Under the pieces are notes generated by a model that was not told the DNA's origin, ran no database searches, and saw only the letters and a list, made by a program, of their open reading frames with translations. Shown in pieces: positions 18,889 through 28,680 of a stretch of DNA of 64,000 nucleotides. The DNA is taken from assembly GCF_008728965.1 (NCBI RefSeq), contig NZ_VSMC01000007.1, positions 62,001-126,000 of the forward strand, given 5' to 3'. Every line of letters begins with the position of its first letter. Within the stretch, counting starts at the first letter, position 1. Source of the DNA: Heminiphilus faecis. GTDB taxonomy: Bacteria > Bacteroidota > Bacteroidia > Bacteroidales > Muribaculaceae. A program made the translations under genes and the position numbers.

Positions 18889-20535
18889 TTACTTGATCTT
18901 TTCGGGTTGTTTTACTTTCAGGCGTTCGCCGGCATCATTGGCTACAGAGCGGAAGTACTCGTCGGAGTAACCGCCAAACTGCGGATACTCGCACTGTCCC
19001 TCGGGAGTGCGTTTGAATACTCCGGGTGATGTCTCTTTCTTTATGTTGCCGTCAAGATACTTGACGAACAGATAGTCGCCGAGCTGCTTGAATTCCCTTG
19101 TGGCCCTGTTGGCCCAATAGTCGCTGAACATTGACAGCTCGCGGCGCTGACGGTCTGCCGGCAACGACATGACTTGTGCCTCGGTCTCGGCCACAGCCTG
19201 CTCCATGGCGTCCTCAAGCGAGTTTTGCACCCGACGTATGTCGGGTATCATCTGCGAGTAGCGGTTGTAGGCTTGGTTGGCTACATAATTGTGTACCCAG
19301 AATGCGGCATCCCACGACAGGGTGAGCATGTCGCCGTTGCCGTGAGCGTAGCAGTAGGGTACTTCGGTCACGCAACAATATATGGGTACATACACGCAAG
19401 TGTTGGCATCGTCGACGCCGAACCACAGTATGCCTTTCATGGGTGCGGGCACTTGGTCGCGCAACTGGGCCACGAAGGTGAAGCCGGTCTGCTGGGTGGC
19501 TATGGCGCGTTCGTGAGTGTACTCCGTGCCGTCAACGGTGAATGTCATCGGACGCCAGCGGTAAGGCACCTTGAAAGGACCGGCACCTATGTCCTGTGTC
19601 ATATCGAACGGCGTGTCCTCGAAGTGGTCGCGCATGGCCCACTGCATATCGCGTACAGTGAGAGCGCTGTCGGGCTTGACCCATAGCGGCATCACGGCTT
19701 CGGTGTCGCCCTCGTTAATCCACTGCAGATACTTGTCCATGCCCGATGCGTGGCGGTTGAAGAATGACCATACGCGGGCGTCGCATCCGCGCAGTGCCCC
19801 GAAGTCGGTCACTGCATAGGCCAGCGAAAAGTCGAAGTCCTTATCCTTGCCCTTGTAGTATCCTTGTTTGCGTGCGAAGTCGATGACGTCGGGCGAGTAA
19901 AGAGTCTCGGGGTCATCGAGCGGAAACTTATGGATGCGCGGATGGTTGGCATGGCCCGATATCATGCCGTCGGGTATGCGTCGGGCCACCCATACGGCAC
20001 CTTTCTCTTTGGAGCCCTTGCCTATAAGCTCCATAATCCATGCTTCCTTGCCGTCGGCTATCGAAAATGACTCGCCTGAGCTTGCGTAGCCGTACTTGTT
20101 CACAAGATCGGTCATGACTTTTATGGCTTCGCGGGCGGTTTTGGCTCGCTCCAGCGTTATGTATATGAGAGAACCGTAGTCTATTATGCCTGTGGTGTCG
20201 ACGAGCTCCTCATGGCCGCCCCAAGTGCTTTCGCTTATGGCCAGCCCGTGTTCGTTCATGTTGCCAACGGTTGCGTAGGTATGGCTTATTTCCGGTATTT
20301 CGCCGAGGTATCGGCCGGTATCCCAGTCGCGTACTTCGCGCATTGCGCCGGGAGCATGGTCGGCTGCAGGCTTCGAATACAGCTCTCCGTACAGGTTGTG
20401 GGAGTCGGCTGCGTATGTTATCATGACGCTGTTGTCGGCCGTCGCGCCCGGAGTGGCTATGAGACTTGTGCAGGCGATTGCCGCACTTGTGGCCGCGATT
20501 GCGGCGATGAATGTGATAAGAGGTCTTTTAAACAT
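18889..20535 (-). CDS. C69-family dipeptidase (PepD-like)
   Basis: N-terminal nucleophile hydrolase of 548 residues. A signal peptide of 21 residues ends just before Cys22 (ACTSLIATPGA), which would become the N-terminal catalytic Cys after cleavage. Family blocks such as TYATVGNMNEHGLAISESTW and GSLIYITLERAKTAREAI are present. The export signal suggests periplasmic or cell-surface degradation of dipeptides. It is the first gene before queF and queC, and its consensus promoter probably drives all three, although its product has no known link to queuosine. Confidence 0.9.
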   Translation of the reverse strand: MFKRPLITFIAAIAATSAAIACTSLIATPGATADNSVMITYAADSHNLYGELYSKPAADHAPGAMREVRDWDTGRYLGEIPEISHTYATVGNMNEHGLAISESTWGGHEELVDTTGIIDYGSLIYITLERAKTAREAIKVMTDLVNKYGYASSGESFSIADGKEAWIMELIGKGSKEKGAVWVARRIPDGMISGHANHPRIHKFPLDDPETLYSPDVIDFARKQGYYKGKDKDFDFSLAYAVTDFGALRGCDARVWSFFNRHASGMDKYLQWINEGDTEAVMPLWVKPDSALTVRDMQWAMRDHFEDTPFDMTQDIGAGPFKVPYRWRPMTFTVDGTEYTHERAIATQQTGFTFVAQLRDQVPAPMKGILWFGVDDANTCVYVPIYCCVTEVPYCYAHGNGDMLTLSWDAAFWVHNYVANQAYNRYSQMIPDIRRVQNSLEDAMEQAVAETEAQVMSLPADRQRRELSMFSDYWANRATREFKQLGDYLFVKYLDGNIKKETSPGVFKRTPEGQCEYPQFGGYSDEYFRSVANDAGERLKVKQPEKIK

Positions 20536-20567
20536 ATGGGTTTACGTTGCAATGATGTCGTATTACG

Positions 20568-20598
20568 CAAAGTTAGCTAATTTGGATATTATAACAAA
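20568..20598 (-). promoter_or_regulatory. Promoter of the C69-queF-queC operon
   Basis: On the minus strand TTTG (20595-20598) is followed after 19 bp by TAACTTTG (20568-20575), a full match to the Bacteroidota consensus. The expected start is near 20560, about 25 bases before the C69 ATG. Confidence 0.7.
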
Positions 20599-20681
20599 AC
20601 TTCCGGTCTTTCCGGGCATTTATATGGCCTGCGTTTTTTAGTTTTGCCTATGGCCATCCAGACCGCCGCGGGAGCGTTTGA

Positions 20682-21098
20682 TTAGATGATATCCGGATTT
20701 ATGCTTTTTAGTCGGGCTATGAATGCGTCGCGGTCTTTAGGCGATATTTCAAGCGGAGCGTAACTCTTCAGGACCGAACGGTCGGTGAAGCTGATCGAGA
20801 CACGTCTGCTTGACATTGCTGCCGTCGCAAGATAGCCTGTGGTCTTTTTCACACTCTTTATTTTGGAAATGGGCAGTCGTGTAGGCTGGAAAAATTGATA
20901 TATGACAAGCTCGTCACCGTCGATCTCGTATCGGCAACCGAATAATGCGGCTGCACACAATGCCGTCAGGCCGCCACATATAAAAACGGCGTACCACCAT
21001 GGCTGGCCTATGGCTGTAATCCACATTAGTAAAGGTACAAAGATTAGACACAGCCATGCCCACCAGTCGATTCTTGAGTAATAAACCGTTTTATTCAT
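20682..21098 (-). CDS. Small membrane protein with bacterial PH-like domain
   Basis: A 138-residue protein with two closely spaced membrane helices (about residues 12-30 and 36-53) followed by a beta-rich region. The pattern YEIDGDELVIYQFF, then PISKIKSVKKT, then VSISFTDRSVLKSYAPLEISP is that of bacterial PH-like (bPH) domains. The function is unknown. The frame is open upstream to 21170, but the ATG at 21098 places the charged N-terminus directly before the first helix. Confidence 0.75.
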   Translation of the reverse strand: MNKTVYYSRIDWWAWLCLIFVPLLMWITAIGQPWWYAVFICGGLTALCAAALFGCRYEIDGDELVIYQFFQPTRLPISKIKSVKKTTGYLATAAMSSRRVSISFTDRSVLKSYAPLEISPKDRDAFIARLKSINPDII

Positions 21099-21438
21099 GT
21101 TTGTATAATTGTGATTGAAAATCAGGCTATTGAAAAAGTGATTAATCGAAAATTCAAGTTTGACTGGCAAAAATATAGACTGGCAGTCACGTCATTATAA
21201 TCATCAAAGACAAATTTACGGAAAATTCTGTAACGGTCGACGTGTAATGGAATGTTTTTGAATATTAAATGGCTGCGCAGTCCGACAATGTAAACGTAGT
21301 GGGCATGAATGCCGAAATCATTGAAACCATGTCGGCTCTACGGTGGTGGGTGCGGGTATTGTTAAGGCCGGGAAAATATTTGGGGTGTATGGATTAAATG
21401 GTGTATCTTTGCAGCGTAATTCTAATAATAAACCTTTC
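21099..21438. other. 340-bp intergenic region before the M48 protease
   Basis: It separates divergent genes. The right end holds the M48 promoter. A 42-codon plus-strand reading frame (21269-21397) runs through the promoter and lacks a recognisable product; it is probably chance. Nothing else was identified. Confidence 0.5.
21379..21411 (+). promoter_or_regulatory. Promoter of the M48 protease gene
   Basis: TTTG (21379-21382), 21 bp, TATCTTTG (21404-21411): a full consensus match. The start would be near 21419, 20 bases before the ATG at 21439, which supports that start codon over the upstream in-frame ATG at 21343. Confidence 0.7.
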
Positions 21439-22236
21439 ATGAAAAAGATAGCTAAATTACTTTGTGTATTTGCTGCACTGGCGCTGGCTATGCCCGCTAT
21501 GGCGCAGTTCAATCTTAAGAAGGCCATAAACAGTGCCAAGAAAGTAGGTGAGGCTGTGACGCTGACCGATGAGGACATGAACAACTATGTGAAAGAGTAC
21601 ATTACATGGATGGATACCCACAATAAGGTATGCGAGCCTGATCATCCTTATACGCAGCGTCTTAACAAGCTGACCGAAGGCCTGACTTCAGTCAACGGCA
21701 CTCCGCTTAACTTTAAGGTTTACTGGGTAGTGGACGTGAATGCGTTTGCATGTGCCGACGGTAGTGTGCGTGTGTTTGCCGCGCTGATGGATATCATGAG
21801 TGATGAAGAACTTCTCGGTGTCATCGGACATGAGGTAGGCCACGTAGCCAACAAGCACTCCAAGAAGGCGTTCAAGACTGCACTTCTCGCATCGGCTCTG
21901 AAAGATGGTGTGGGCGCTACGGGCGGCACCGCCGCAGCTCTTACCGACTCCCAGCTCGGCGACCTCGGTGAGGCTCTCACCAATGCCAAGTTCTCGCAGA
22001 AGCAGGAAAACGAGGCTGATGACTATGGCTACGACTTCCTGAAGGACAATGGCAAGAACCCTTGGGCTATGTCGATGTCATTCAAGCGTCTTAAGGCCAT
22101 TCAGGAGGAGCAGGGCATAGGCAAGACCAGCAAAATCAATCAGCTCTTTTCGTCACACCCCGATCTTGACAAGCGCATACAGCGCATGGAGAAGCGAGCC
22201 AAAGATGAAGGCATCACTCCTCCGGCGCAGAAATAA
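21439..22236 (+). CDS. M48-family metalloprotease
   Basis: Exported zinc protease of 265 residues. A signal peptide covers residues 1-22 (ending MPAMAQ). The zinc motif HEVGH is at 131-135 and the third ligand is Glu192 in ENEADDYG. The C-terminal FSSHPDLDKRIQRME is the usual ending of the periplasmic LoiP/BepA-like group, which handles misfolded outer-membrane proteins in enterobacteria; that role is inferred. The reading frame extends upstream, but the promoter lies inside the extension. It converges on the PFOR gene, 19 bases away, with no visible terminator. Confidence 0.92.
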   Translation: MKKIAKLLCVFAALALAMPAMAQFNLKKAINSAKKVGEAVTLTDEDMNNYVKEYITWMDTHNKVCEPDHPYTQRLNKLTEGLTSVNGTPLNFKVYWVVDVNAFACADGSVRVFAALMDIMSDEELLGVIGHEVGHVANKHSKKAFKTALLASALKDGVGATGGTAAALTDSQLGDLGEALTNAKFSQKQENEADDYGYDFLKDNGKNPWAMSMSFKRLKAIQEEQGIGKTSKINQLFSSHPDLDKRIQRMEKRAKDEGITPPAQK

Positions 22237-22255
22237 GGTTTGATTCACATGACGG

Positions 22256-25200
22256 TCAGGAAGTTTGATTTCCTTGTGACTGTTTGAGAAGTATATCGTA
22301 CAGGAGGTCGCAGTGCTCTTTCAGTTCAGGCTGGAGTACTGCGGCCTCTTCTGCGTCAAGCATCTTGAGGTCGACATAGCGGTCCTCGCCGTTGATGAAG
22401 TCAAGGAGAGAGCCGTCGGGTGCTGAACTGTCGAGCTGCAGCGGTTGTAGCCCTTGCGCTTTTCGTCGCGGGTCATAGCGATACAAAGGCCAATAGCCCG
22501 ACTTGACCGCCTTGCGCTCTTCTACAATGCTGTTGCCCATGCCGGCTCTTATGCCGTGATTTATACACGGACAGTATGCTATGACTATCGACGGGCCGGG
22601 ATAGGCGTCGGCTTCAACAAAGGCTTTTATTGCCTGCATATAATTGGCCCCGAGCGCTATAGATGCCACATACACGTTGCCGTATGTCATCATCATGCGG
22701 CCGAGATCTTTCTTGAACGTGCGCTTGCCGTCGGCCGAATATCTGGCTACGGCTCCCAGAGGCGTGGCTTTTGACGTCTGTCCGCCGGTGTTGGAGTAGC
22801 ATTCCGTGTCCATGACAAGCAGGTTTATGTCGCGGTCCTGAGCGAGTACGTGGTCAAGCCCGGCGAATCCTATGTCATAGGCCCAGCCGTCGCCGCCGAT
22901 GGCCCATATGCTCTTTTTGGCAAACATATCGGAAAATTCCCTGATTTCGGCTGCGGAGTTGTCATCAGGCAGCAATTGCAGTATGGCATTTCCGGCTTCA
23001 GCCGAAGCTGTCGGATCATTGAATGCGCCAAGCCACTTCTGCATGGCTGCTTTAATTGCGGCGTCAGTTGATTGGTCGGCCACGGCGGCGCGTATGAGTT
23101 CGGCAAGACGGTTGCGGCGCTGTGTCACGGCCACTTCCATTCCATAACCGTACTCCGCATTGTCCTCAAAGAGCGAGTTGCCCCATGCGGGACCTTGACC
23201 GCGAGTGTTGGTGCAATAGGCATTGCTCGGGAAGTTGGCGCCCCATATGGAGCTGCAACCGGTGGCGTTGGCTATGATCATGCGCTCTCCCATTAGCTGT
23301 GTTAACAGTTTCACGTATGGTGTCTCGCCGCAACCGGCACATGCTCCCGAGAATTGTAACAGCGGTTGATAGAACTGCGATCCGTTTATTGTGGCACGCG
23401 GCACGACCCCCTCTTTAAGTGCCACATTGTCGAGCGCATACTGCAGAAGAGGTTCCTGTGTGTGCAGGTCTTCTTCAATCGGGACCATGGTTAGGGCATG
23501 TCCGGGACATATCACCGCACAGGAGCCACAACCCGTGCAGTCATGAGGAAATACCTGAATGCGGTATCTGTAGCCGTTAAATTTGTCTGACGCGGGCCGG
23601 GTGACGAAGCCCTCCGGAGCGTTCTGCGCCTCTTCGGGTGTGAGCAGATAAGGACGTATGGAGGCATGTGCGCATACAAGCGAGCATTCGGTGCACTCCA
23701 CACATTTTGTAGCGTCCCACCTCGGTATGTTGATGGCAATGGTCCGTTTTTCATAGGCGGTGGTACCCGGCGGTACCGAGCCGTCGGGAGAGAAAGCCGA
23801 TACAGGCAGCATGTTGCCTTCAAGACGCAGACAGGGACGAGCCACGTTGCGGATAAACGGGGGCAGCGAGGTTTCCGCCGATTGGCCGGTGGTATCATCT
23901 GTGGCATTCAGCCATGTCGAGGGGTAGTTAATCTCCGTTATGGCATCGACCACGAGGTCAAGCGCGGCTATGTTACGGTTGACCATTTCGGCTCCTTCGT
24001 GCATGTATGTTGCGGTAATCTCGTCGCGTAGCGCTTTCATGGCTTCGCCAAACGGTATAATGCCGGTTAGCTTGAAAAACACCGTCTCCATAATCATGTT
24101 TATCTTCACTCCGAGACCGTTTTTGCGCGCTATGGCTATGGCGTCAATGTTGTAAAACCGGGCTTTGCGAGCGGCTATGGCGCGTCGCAGCGAAGCCGGC
24201 AGTACGGAGTCCATATCCTCGGCGGTCCATGAGGAGTTGAGCACAAATATGCCCCCGCAGCGCAGATTGCCGACGAGGTCAAACCGCTTGACGTACATGT
24301 TCTTGTTACATGATATGTAGTCGGCCGACTCGATTGAGTACTCCGCCTTGACGGGCTGACGGGCTATGCGAAGTTGCGATATTGTATAGCCTCCCGATTT
24401 CTTGGCAGAGTAGTTGAAGAATGCCTGCGAGTAAAAACCTTCGGTCTGCCCTATAATCTTGGCCACTTGCTTTGTTGCTCCCACGGTACCGTCCGACCCC
24501 ATGCCGTAAAATATGCTTTTCAGTACACATCCGTCATCAGGGGTGATGCGGTCGGCTATTTTGAGCGAGCGCTGGGTTACATCGTCGTCTATACCTATGG
24601 TAAAGCCGTCAAGCGGACGTGGAGATGCCAGCTCGTCATATATGCGTTTTATCATCGAAGGGTCAAACTCCTTGCTGCTTAGCCCGTAGCGGCCTCCGAT
24701 AACCTTTATCTGACGGCCTGCGCGTCGCAGCGCCGATGACACGTCAAGGTACATCGGTTCTCCCTCCGATCCCGGCTCTTTGGTTCGGTCAAGCGCGGCT
24801 ACCGCTTTTGCTGTACCGGGTATGGCTTTTAGTAGAGCTTCGTCGCTGAATGGCCGGAACAGCCTTACCTTCACAAGTCCCGTTTTGTGCTTATATCCGG
24901 TCGCGGCAAGATACTTTATGGTCTCTTCGATAACTTCGCAACTTGAGCCCATCGACACAATGACAAGTTCTGCCTCTGGATTGCCTACATAATCCATCAG
25001 CCCGTACTTCCGTCCTGTGAGCGAATTTACCCGGTTCATGCAAGACTGGACTATGGCAGGAAATGCGTCATAGTAGCGGTTGGCTGCTTCGCGGTTCTGA
25101 AAGTATACGTCGGGGTTCTGTGCCGAGCCTCGCAGCACGGGATGCTCGGGGTTGAGTCCCCGGGCTCTGAAGGCTTTCACCTTATCCATGACAACAAGTT

Positions 25201-25777
25201 TTTTCAGGTCATCGTAACTCGCCATCTCTATCGTCGAAGTTTCGTTTGATGTACGCCATCCGTCAAAGAAGTGCACTACGGGTAGCGAACCTTCTATCGC
25301 CGCCAAGTGGGCCACGATAGCCATGTCGTGCGCTTCCTGAACGGAGTTCGATCCGAGAAAAGCGAAACCTGTGGTGCGGCAAGCCATTATGTCCTGATGG
25401 TCGCCGAATATGCTCAGTGCATGGGCTGCCACCGAACGGCATCCTACGTGGAACACCCCCGGCAGTAACTCGCCGGCGATTTTGAACATGTTGGGTATCA
25501 TCAGCAGCAGACCTTGTGAAGCGGTAAACGTTGTTGCCAGAGCTCCGGCGGCGAGGGCGCCGTGTGTGGCCCCTGCGGCTCCGAGTTCCGACTCGAGCTC
25601 CTTTACCTCCATAGTTGTCCCGAAAATATTTTTAACTCCCGCTATGCGCCAGCGGTCGGCTATGTCGCCCATCTCGGCGATTGGGCTTATGGGGTATATC
25701 GTGGCTACGTCGCTGAATGCATAGGCTACATATGCCGCTGCGGTGGATCCGTCGATGATTTTTTTTATTGCTGCCAT
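22256..25777 (-). CDS. nifJ: Pyruvate:ferredoxin (flavodoxin) oxidoreductase, single-chain
   Basis: A 1173-residue fused enzyme that oxidatively decarboxylates a 2-oxoacid to acyl-CoA and reduces ferredoxin. The TPP-active-site residues Glu64 and Arg114 fall at the same numbers as in Desulfovibrio africanus PFOR, but the pyruvate-contacting Thr31 is Ser31 here (YPISPIAEM instead of the usual YPITPSS). Two 4Fe-4S motifs follow (CVECTECSLVC and CTGCGSCAVIC), then the proximal cluster region (FSGACAGCGETPY) and the TPP-binding GGDGWAYDIGF and CYSNTGGQTS. Pyruvate is the likeliest substrate. It is the last gene of the oxalate run, 84 bases after the AEC carrier. Confidence 0.92.
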   Translation of the reverse strand: MAAIKKIIDGSTAAAYVAYAFSDVATIYPISPIAEMGDIADRWRIAGVKNIFGTTMEVKELESELGAAGATHGALAAGALATTFTASQGLLLMIPNMFKIAGELLPGVFHVGCRSVAAHALSIFGDHQDIMACRTTGFAFLGSNSVQEAHDMAIVAHLAAIEGSLPVVHFFDGWRTSNETSTIEMASYDDLKKLVVMDKVKAFRARGLNPEHPVLRGSAQNPDVYFQNREAANRYYDAFPAIVQSCMNRVNSLTGRKYGLMDYVGNPEAELVIVSMGSSCEVIEETIKYLAATGYKHKTGLVKVRLFRPFSDEALLKAIPGTAKAVAALDRTKEPGSEGEPMYLDVSSALRRAGRQIKVIGGRYGLSSKEFDPSMIKRIYDELASPRPLDGFTIGIDDDVTQRSLKIADRITPDDGCVLKSIFYGMGSDGTVGATKQVAKIIGQTEGFYSQAFFNYSAKKSGGYTISQLRIARQPVKAEYSIESADYISCNKNMYVKRFDLVGNLRCGGIFVLNSSWTAEDMDSVLPASLRRAIAARKARFYNIDAIAIARKNGLGVKINMIMETVFFKLTGIIPFGEAMKALRDEITATYMHEGAEMVNRNIAALDLVVDAITEINYPSTWLNATDDTTGQSAETSLPPFIRNVARPCLRLEGNMLPVSAFSPDGSVPPGTTAYEKRTIAINIPRWDATKCVECTECSLVCAHASIRPYLLTPEEAQNAPEGFVTRPASDKFNGYRYRIQVFPHDCTGCGSCAVICPGHALTMVPIEEDLHTQEPLLQYALDNVALKEGVVPRATINGSQFYQPLLQFSGACAGCGETPYVKLLTQLMGERMIIANATGCSSIWGANFPSNAYCTNTRGQGPAWGNSLFEDNAEYGYGMEVAVTQRRNRLAELIRAAVADQSTDAAIKAAMQKWLGAFNDPTASAEAGNAILQLLPDDNSAAEIREFSDMFAKKSIWAIGGDGWAYDIGFAGLDHVLAQDRDINLLVMDTECYSNTGGQTSKATPLGAVARYSADGKRTFKKDLGRMMMTYGNVYVASIALGANYMQAIKAFVEADAYPGPSIVIAYCPCINHGIRAGMGNSIVEERKAVKSGYWPLYRYDPRRKAQGLQPLQLDSSAPDGSLLDFINGEDRYVDLKMLDAEEAAVLQPELKEHCDLLYDILLKQSQGNQTS

Positions 25778-25861
25778 GGTGTAAGTTGTAGTTTGATTTT
25801 ATTTTGAATCAAACGCGAGGCCATAGATTGACCCCGCGTCTGTCGTAGAATAATTATAGTA

Positions 25862-26854
25862 TTAGAGCGAAATTCCGGGTATCGGTCCTACACACAGTTC
25901 CGTAATCCATATCCATAGCGGGCAGAAAACCATGAAGAGTATCACCGATATGGCAAGCGACGAGGTGCCGGTAGCGACATATGAGTTGTACTCGTCGGCG
26001 ATGATGATGCCGGAGAATGCCGGAGGAAGCGCGCCGGCTACGACAAGCATGGCGAGGTTTTCAGGCGACATCTTGAAGATAAGGCCTACGATGAGCAGAA
26101 GGGCAGGCATCACTATCAACTTTAGGATGACACCGAGTATGCCCTGCCAGTTGATGTTTATCTTTACCGATGACAGTGTTATACCGGCGGCAAATACAGC
26201 CATTGAAGCGTTGGCCCCCTTGATAAGGTCAAATGACGGGCTTGCCCATTTCGGCCAAGGCAAACCTACAAGTACCCATATTACGGCAAGTATAGGCGCC
26301 CATGCCACAGGCTGTTCAAGAGCATGTATTACCGGCTTCCAAGGATTGGGCTTTTTGCCGCCATTCTTGGCAAGGGCTTTTTCGTTACCTGCATTTAGCA
26401 GTGACAGACCTACCGGAATACCTACGGCGTTTACCACGATACCTACTATGGCTACCACGAGAGCTACGTAAGCGTTGGTGCCGAAAATCGGTTCCAGTAC
26501 GGCAAAACCGAGGAATCCGATGGTAGGTGAACCGTTGATAAGGGCCATGACAGCGGCGTCGGCCTGAGTCACTCCGCTTTTTCTGAAGCCGTATTTATAG
26601 ATATAGTACACGAGCATGAAGCAGAACATGATCACTACAAGCGATATGATCGACAGCTTTATGTCGGCTACGAGCATTGAGCGGTCTGCGTCGGCTATTG
26701 ACACAAACAGGGCTGCCGGCAACGCGAAGTCAAGCACGACTTTGTTGAATGCCTTACCGTCGGTGGCGCTGAACGCACCCTTTTTCCCTGCGATATATCC
26801 GGCGAGCATCACCACGATAATAGGGACTATGGCATATAATATGATATGTGACAT
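25862..26854 (-). CDS. AEC-family carrier, candidate oxalate/formate transporter
   Basis: A 330-residue inner-membrane protein with about ten membrane helices in two halves, of the auxin efflux carrier (AEC) family that includes malate permease MleP and E. coli YfdV. The N-terminal half begins with the family pattern IPIIVVMLAGYIAGKKGAFS and contains the DFALPAALF motif. It lies between oxc (52-base gap) and the PFOR gene (84-base gap). E. coli also pairs yfdV with frc and oxc homologues, so an oxalate or formate carrier is a reasonable inference; the substrate is not shown by sequence. Confidence 0.85.
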   Translation of the reverse strand: MSHIILYAIVPIIVVMLAGYIAGKKGAFSATDGKAFNKVVLDFALPAALFVSIADADRSMLVADIKLSIISLVVIMFCFMLVYYIYKYGFRKSGVTQADAAVMALINGSPTIGFLGFAVLEPIFGTNAYVALVVAIVGIVVNAVGIPVGLSLLNAGNEKALAKNGGKKPNPWKPVIHALEQPVAWAPILAVIWVLVGLPWPKWASPSFDLIKGANASMAVFAAGITLSSVKININWQGILGVILKLIVMPALLLIVGLIFKMSPENLAMLVVAGALPPAFSGIIIADEYNSYVATGTSSLAISVILFMVFCPLWIWITELCVGPIPGISL

Positions 26855-26906
26855 AATAAAGTGAATTAAATGTTAGGATATGTGTATTTACGGGCTATAC
26901 GTCGTG

Positions 26907-28643
26907 TTATACGTTGACGGGGAAGAGTGTGGCCGGATTCAGATATCCTATATGTCCGCTCTCTTTGCCGGAGTCGGCGGCGAGTTGCACGTCGATGAGG
27001 CACGTCTTTTTAGACGCTATGGCCTCGGTCAGAGCTTTTTCAAGTTCATCGGGGGTGGTCACATAGTAGGCCTGGGCGCCAAAGGCGTCGCCGAGTTTGT
27101 CGTAACGTGCATTGACATTAAGAGTGGTCGGCGCCGGATCACCGTCTTTGCCGAGGTTCTGGCCGATACCGTTATATATGCCTCCGTTGTTAAAGATGAC
27201 TACAGTGACGGGAAGTTTGAAGCGGCATGCGGTGCTGAAGTCCATGCCGCTGAAGCCGAATGCGCTGTCGCCCTCTATGGCTACAACCGACTTGCTGGTG
27301 GCTACGGCAGCTCCTACGGCCGAACCCATGCCCATGCCCATGATAGCCCATGTCGCGCAGTCTATGCGGTGGCGGGGCAGCATCATGTCGATGGCGTTGC
27401 GGGTGTCGTCGAGGGTGTTGGCTCCTTCGTTGACTAGGATTACGTCTGGATTCTGTGCCATGACTTTTCTTACGGCACTGAGGGCGCTCCAGTGTGTCAT
27501 AGGCACGGTTTGTGCTACGAAACGCTGCATGAATTTCTCATTTTTCAGCTTGCTCTGTGACTGTATGTACGGTACCCATTCAGGGTCCATCGACAGTTTG
27601 TATGAAGGTAGGGCGGCGAGCATGGCGTCGATCGACGACTCAAGGTCGCCTACTACGGGAGCTGCTATCTGCCGGTTGATGTCGATTTCTTCGGGATCTA
27701 TGTCGAGCTGTATGAATTTACCTGCGGGATTCCATTTTCCGTGGCCGCGTGACAGTAGCCAGTTGAGGCGTGCTCCGACAAGCACCACTACGTCGGACTG
27801 TTCCATGAATGCGCTGCGCATGGAGTTGGCACTCAGAGGATGGTTGTCGGGAAGAAGGCCTTTGGCCATTGACATCTGATAGAACGGTATGCCGGTACTC
27901 TCCACAAACTTTTTGATTTTGTCGTCGATCTGAGCGTAAGCGGCACCTTTGCCAAGAAGTATGACCGGCTTCTTGGCCGATGCGAGGAGCTGCATGGCGC
28001 GGGCTACGGAAGTCTGCGACGGTATCATCGGCGGACATGTGTCTACCGGAGTGTATAGGGTGGCTTCGGCGGCTGCACGGTCCATGACTGCACCCAGACA
28101 CGGGGTGGTTATGTCAAGGTATACACCGCCGGGACGTCCCGATACGGCTGCCCGGTAAGCTCTTACAACGCCGGTCATTATGTCCTCCGGACGGTTTATA
28201 CGGTAAGCGGCCTTGACAAGCGGTTTGGCTATGTTGAGCTGGTCGAGACCTTCGTAAGTACCTTGCATAAGGTCGATGGGCGGCCGTTCGCTTGAACCGG
28301 ATATCTGTATCATAGGATAACAGTTTACGGTAGCGTTGGTGGTGGCGGTAAGGCCGTTTAGAAAACCGAGCGACGATACAGTGAGCAGTACGCCCGGAGT
28401 TTTTGTCAGAAAGCCGTGGGTGGCCGCTGCCATGCCCGCCTGCTGTTCGTGGCGGAAGCCGAGAAATCTTATGCCCTCGCCCTGTGCGATGTAGGCAAAT
28501 TCGGTTACCGGTATGCCTACAAGACCGTACATCGTATCGATGCCGACTTTTTTCAGCGCTTGTGTAAGTATCCACATGCCCGTTACCTGATTGGCGGTTG
28601 ACGGGTCGGTATGGGGTATTGAAGCTAATGGATCGGGTGTCAT
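26907..28643 (-). CDS. oxc: Oxalyl-CoA decarboxylase
   Basis: TPP-dependent enzyme that decarboxylates oxalyl-CoA to formyl-CoA and CO2. It is a three-domain TPP enzyme of 578 residues. The activating Glu is Glu66 (FRHEQQAGMA). Tyr130-Glu131 in MQGTYEGLDQ match the active-site Tyr120-Glu121 of the Oxalobacter formigenes enzyme. The TPP/Mg motif starts GDSAFGFSGMDF and ends in FNNGG. The C-terminal KESGHIGYLNP resembles the CoA-closing tail of known OXC proteins and separates it from acetolactate synthase. frc lies upstream and the AEC carrier downstream. Confidence 0.95.
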   Translation of the reverse strand: MTPDPLASIPHTDPSTANQVTGMWILTQALKKVGIDTMYGLVGIPVTEFAYIAQGEGIRFLGFRHEQQAGMAAATHGFLTKTPGVLLTVSSLGFLNGLTATTNATVNCYPMIQISGSSERPPIDLMQGTYEGLDQLNIAKPLVKAAYRINRPEDIMTGVVRAYRAAVSGRPGGVYLDITTPCLGAVMDRAAAEATLYTPVDTCPPMIPSQTSVARAMQLLASAKKPVILLGKGAAYAQIDDKIKKFVESTGIPFYQMSMAKGLLPDNHPLSANSMRSAFMEQSDVVVLVGARLNWLLSRGHGKWNPAGKFIQLDIDPEEIDINRQIAAPVVGDLESSIDAMLAALPSYKLSMDPEWVPYIQSQSKLKNEKFMQRFVAQTVPMTHWSALSAVRKVMAQNPDVILVNEGANTLDDTRNAIDMMLPRHRIDCATWAIMGMGMGSAVGAAVATSKSVVAIEGDSAFGFSGMDFSTACRFKLPVTVVIFNNGGIYNGIGQNLGKDGDPAPTTLNVNARYDKLGDAFGAQAYYVTTPDELEKALTEAIASKKTCLIDVQLAADSGKESGHIGYLNPATLFPVNV

Positions 28644-28680
28644 AGTTGAACTACGTTAAATCATTAATAATGTTGACTTT

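Noticed and set aside
21269-21397. 42-codon plus-strand frame before the M48 protease
   Set aside because: It runs across the -33 element of a consensus promoter, has no ribosome site and no recognisable product.
25791-25814. 8-bp inverted repeat between the AEC gene and the PFOR gene
   Set aside because: AT-rich stem without a following T-tract, so it is not a convincing terminator; may be chance.
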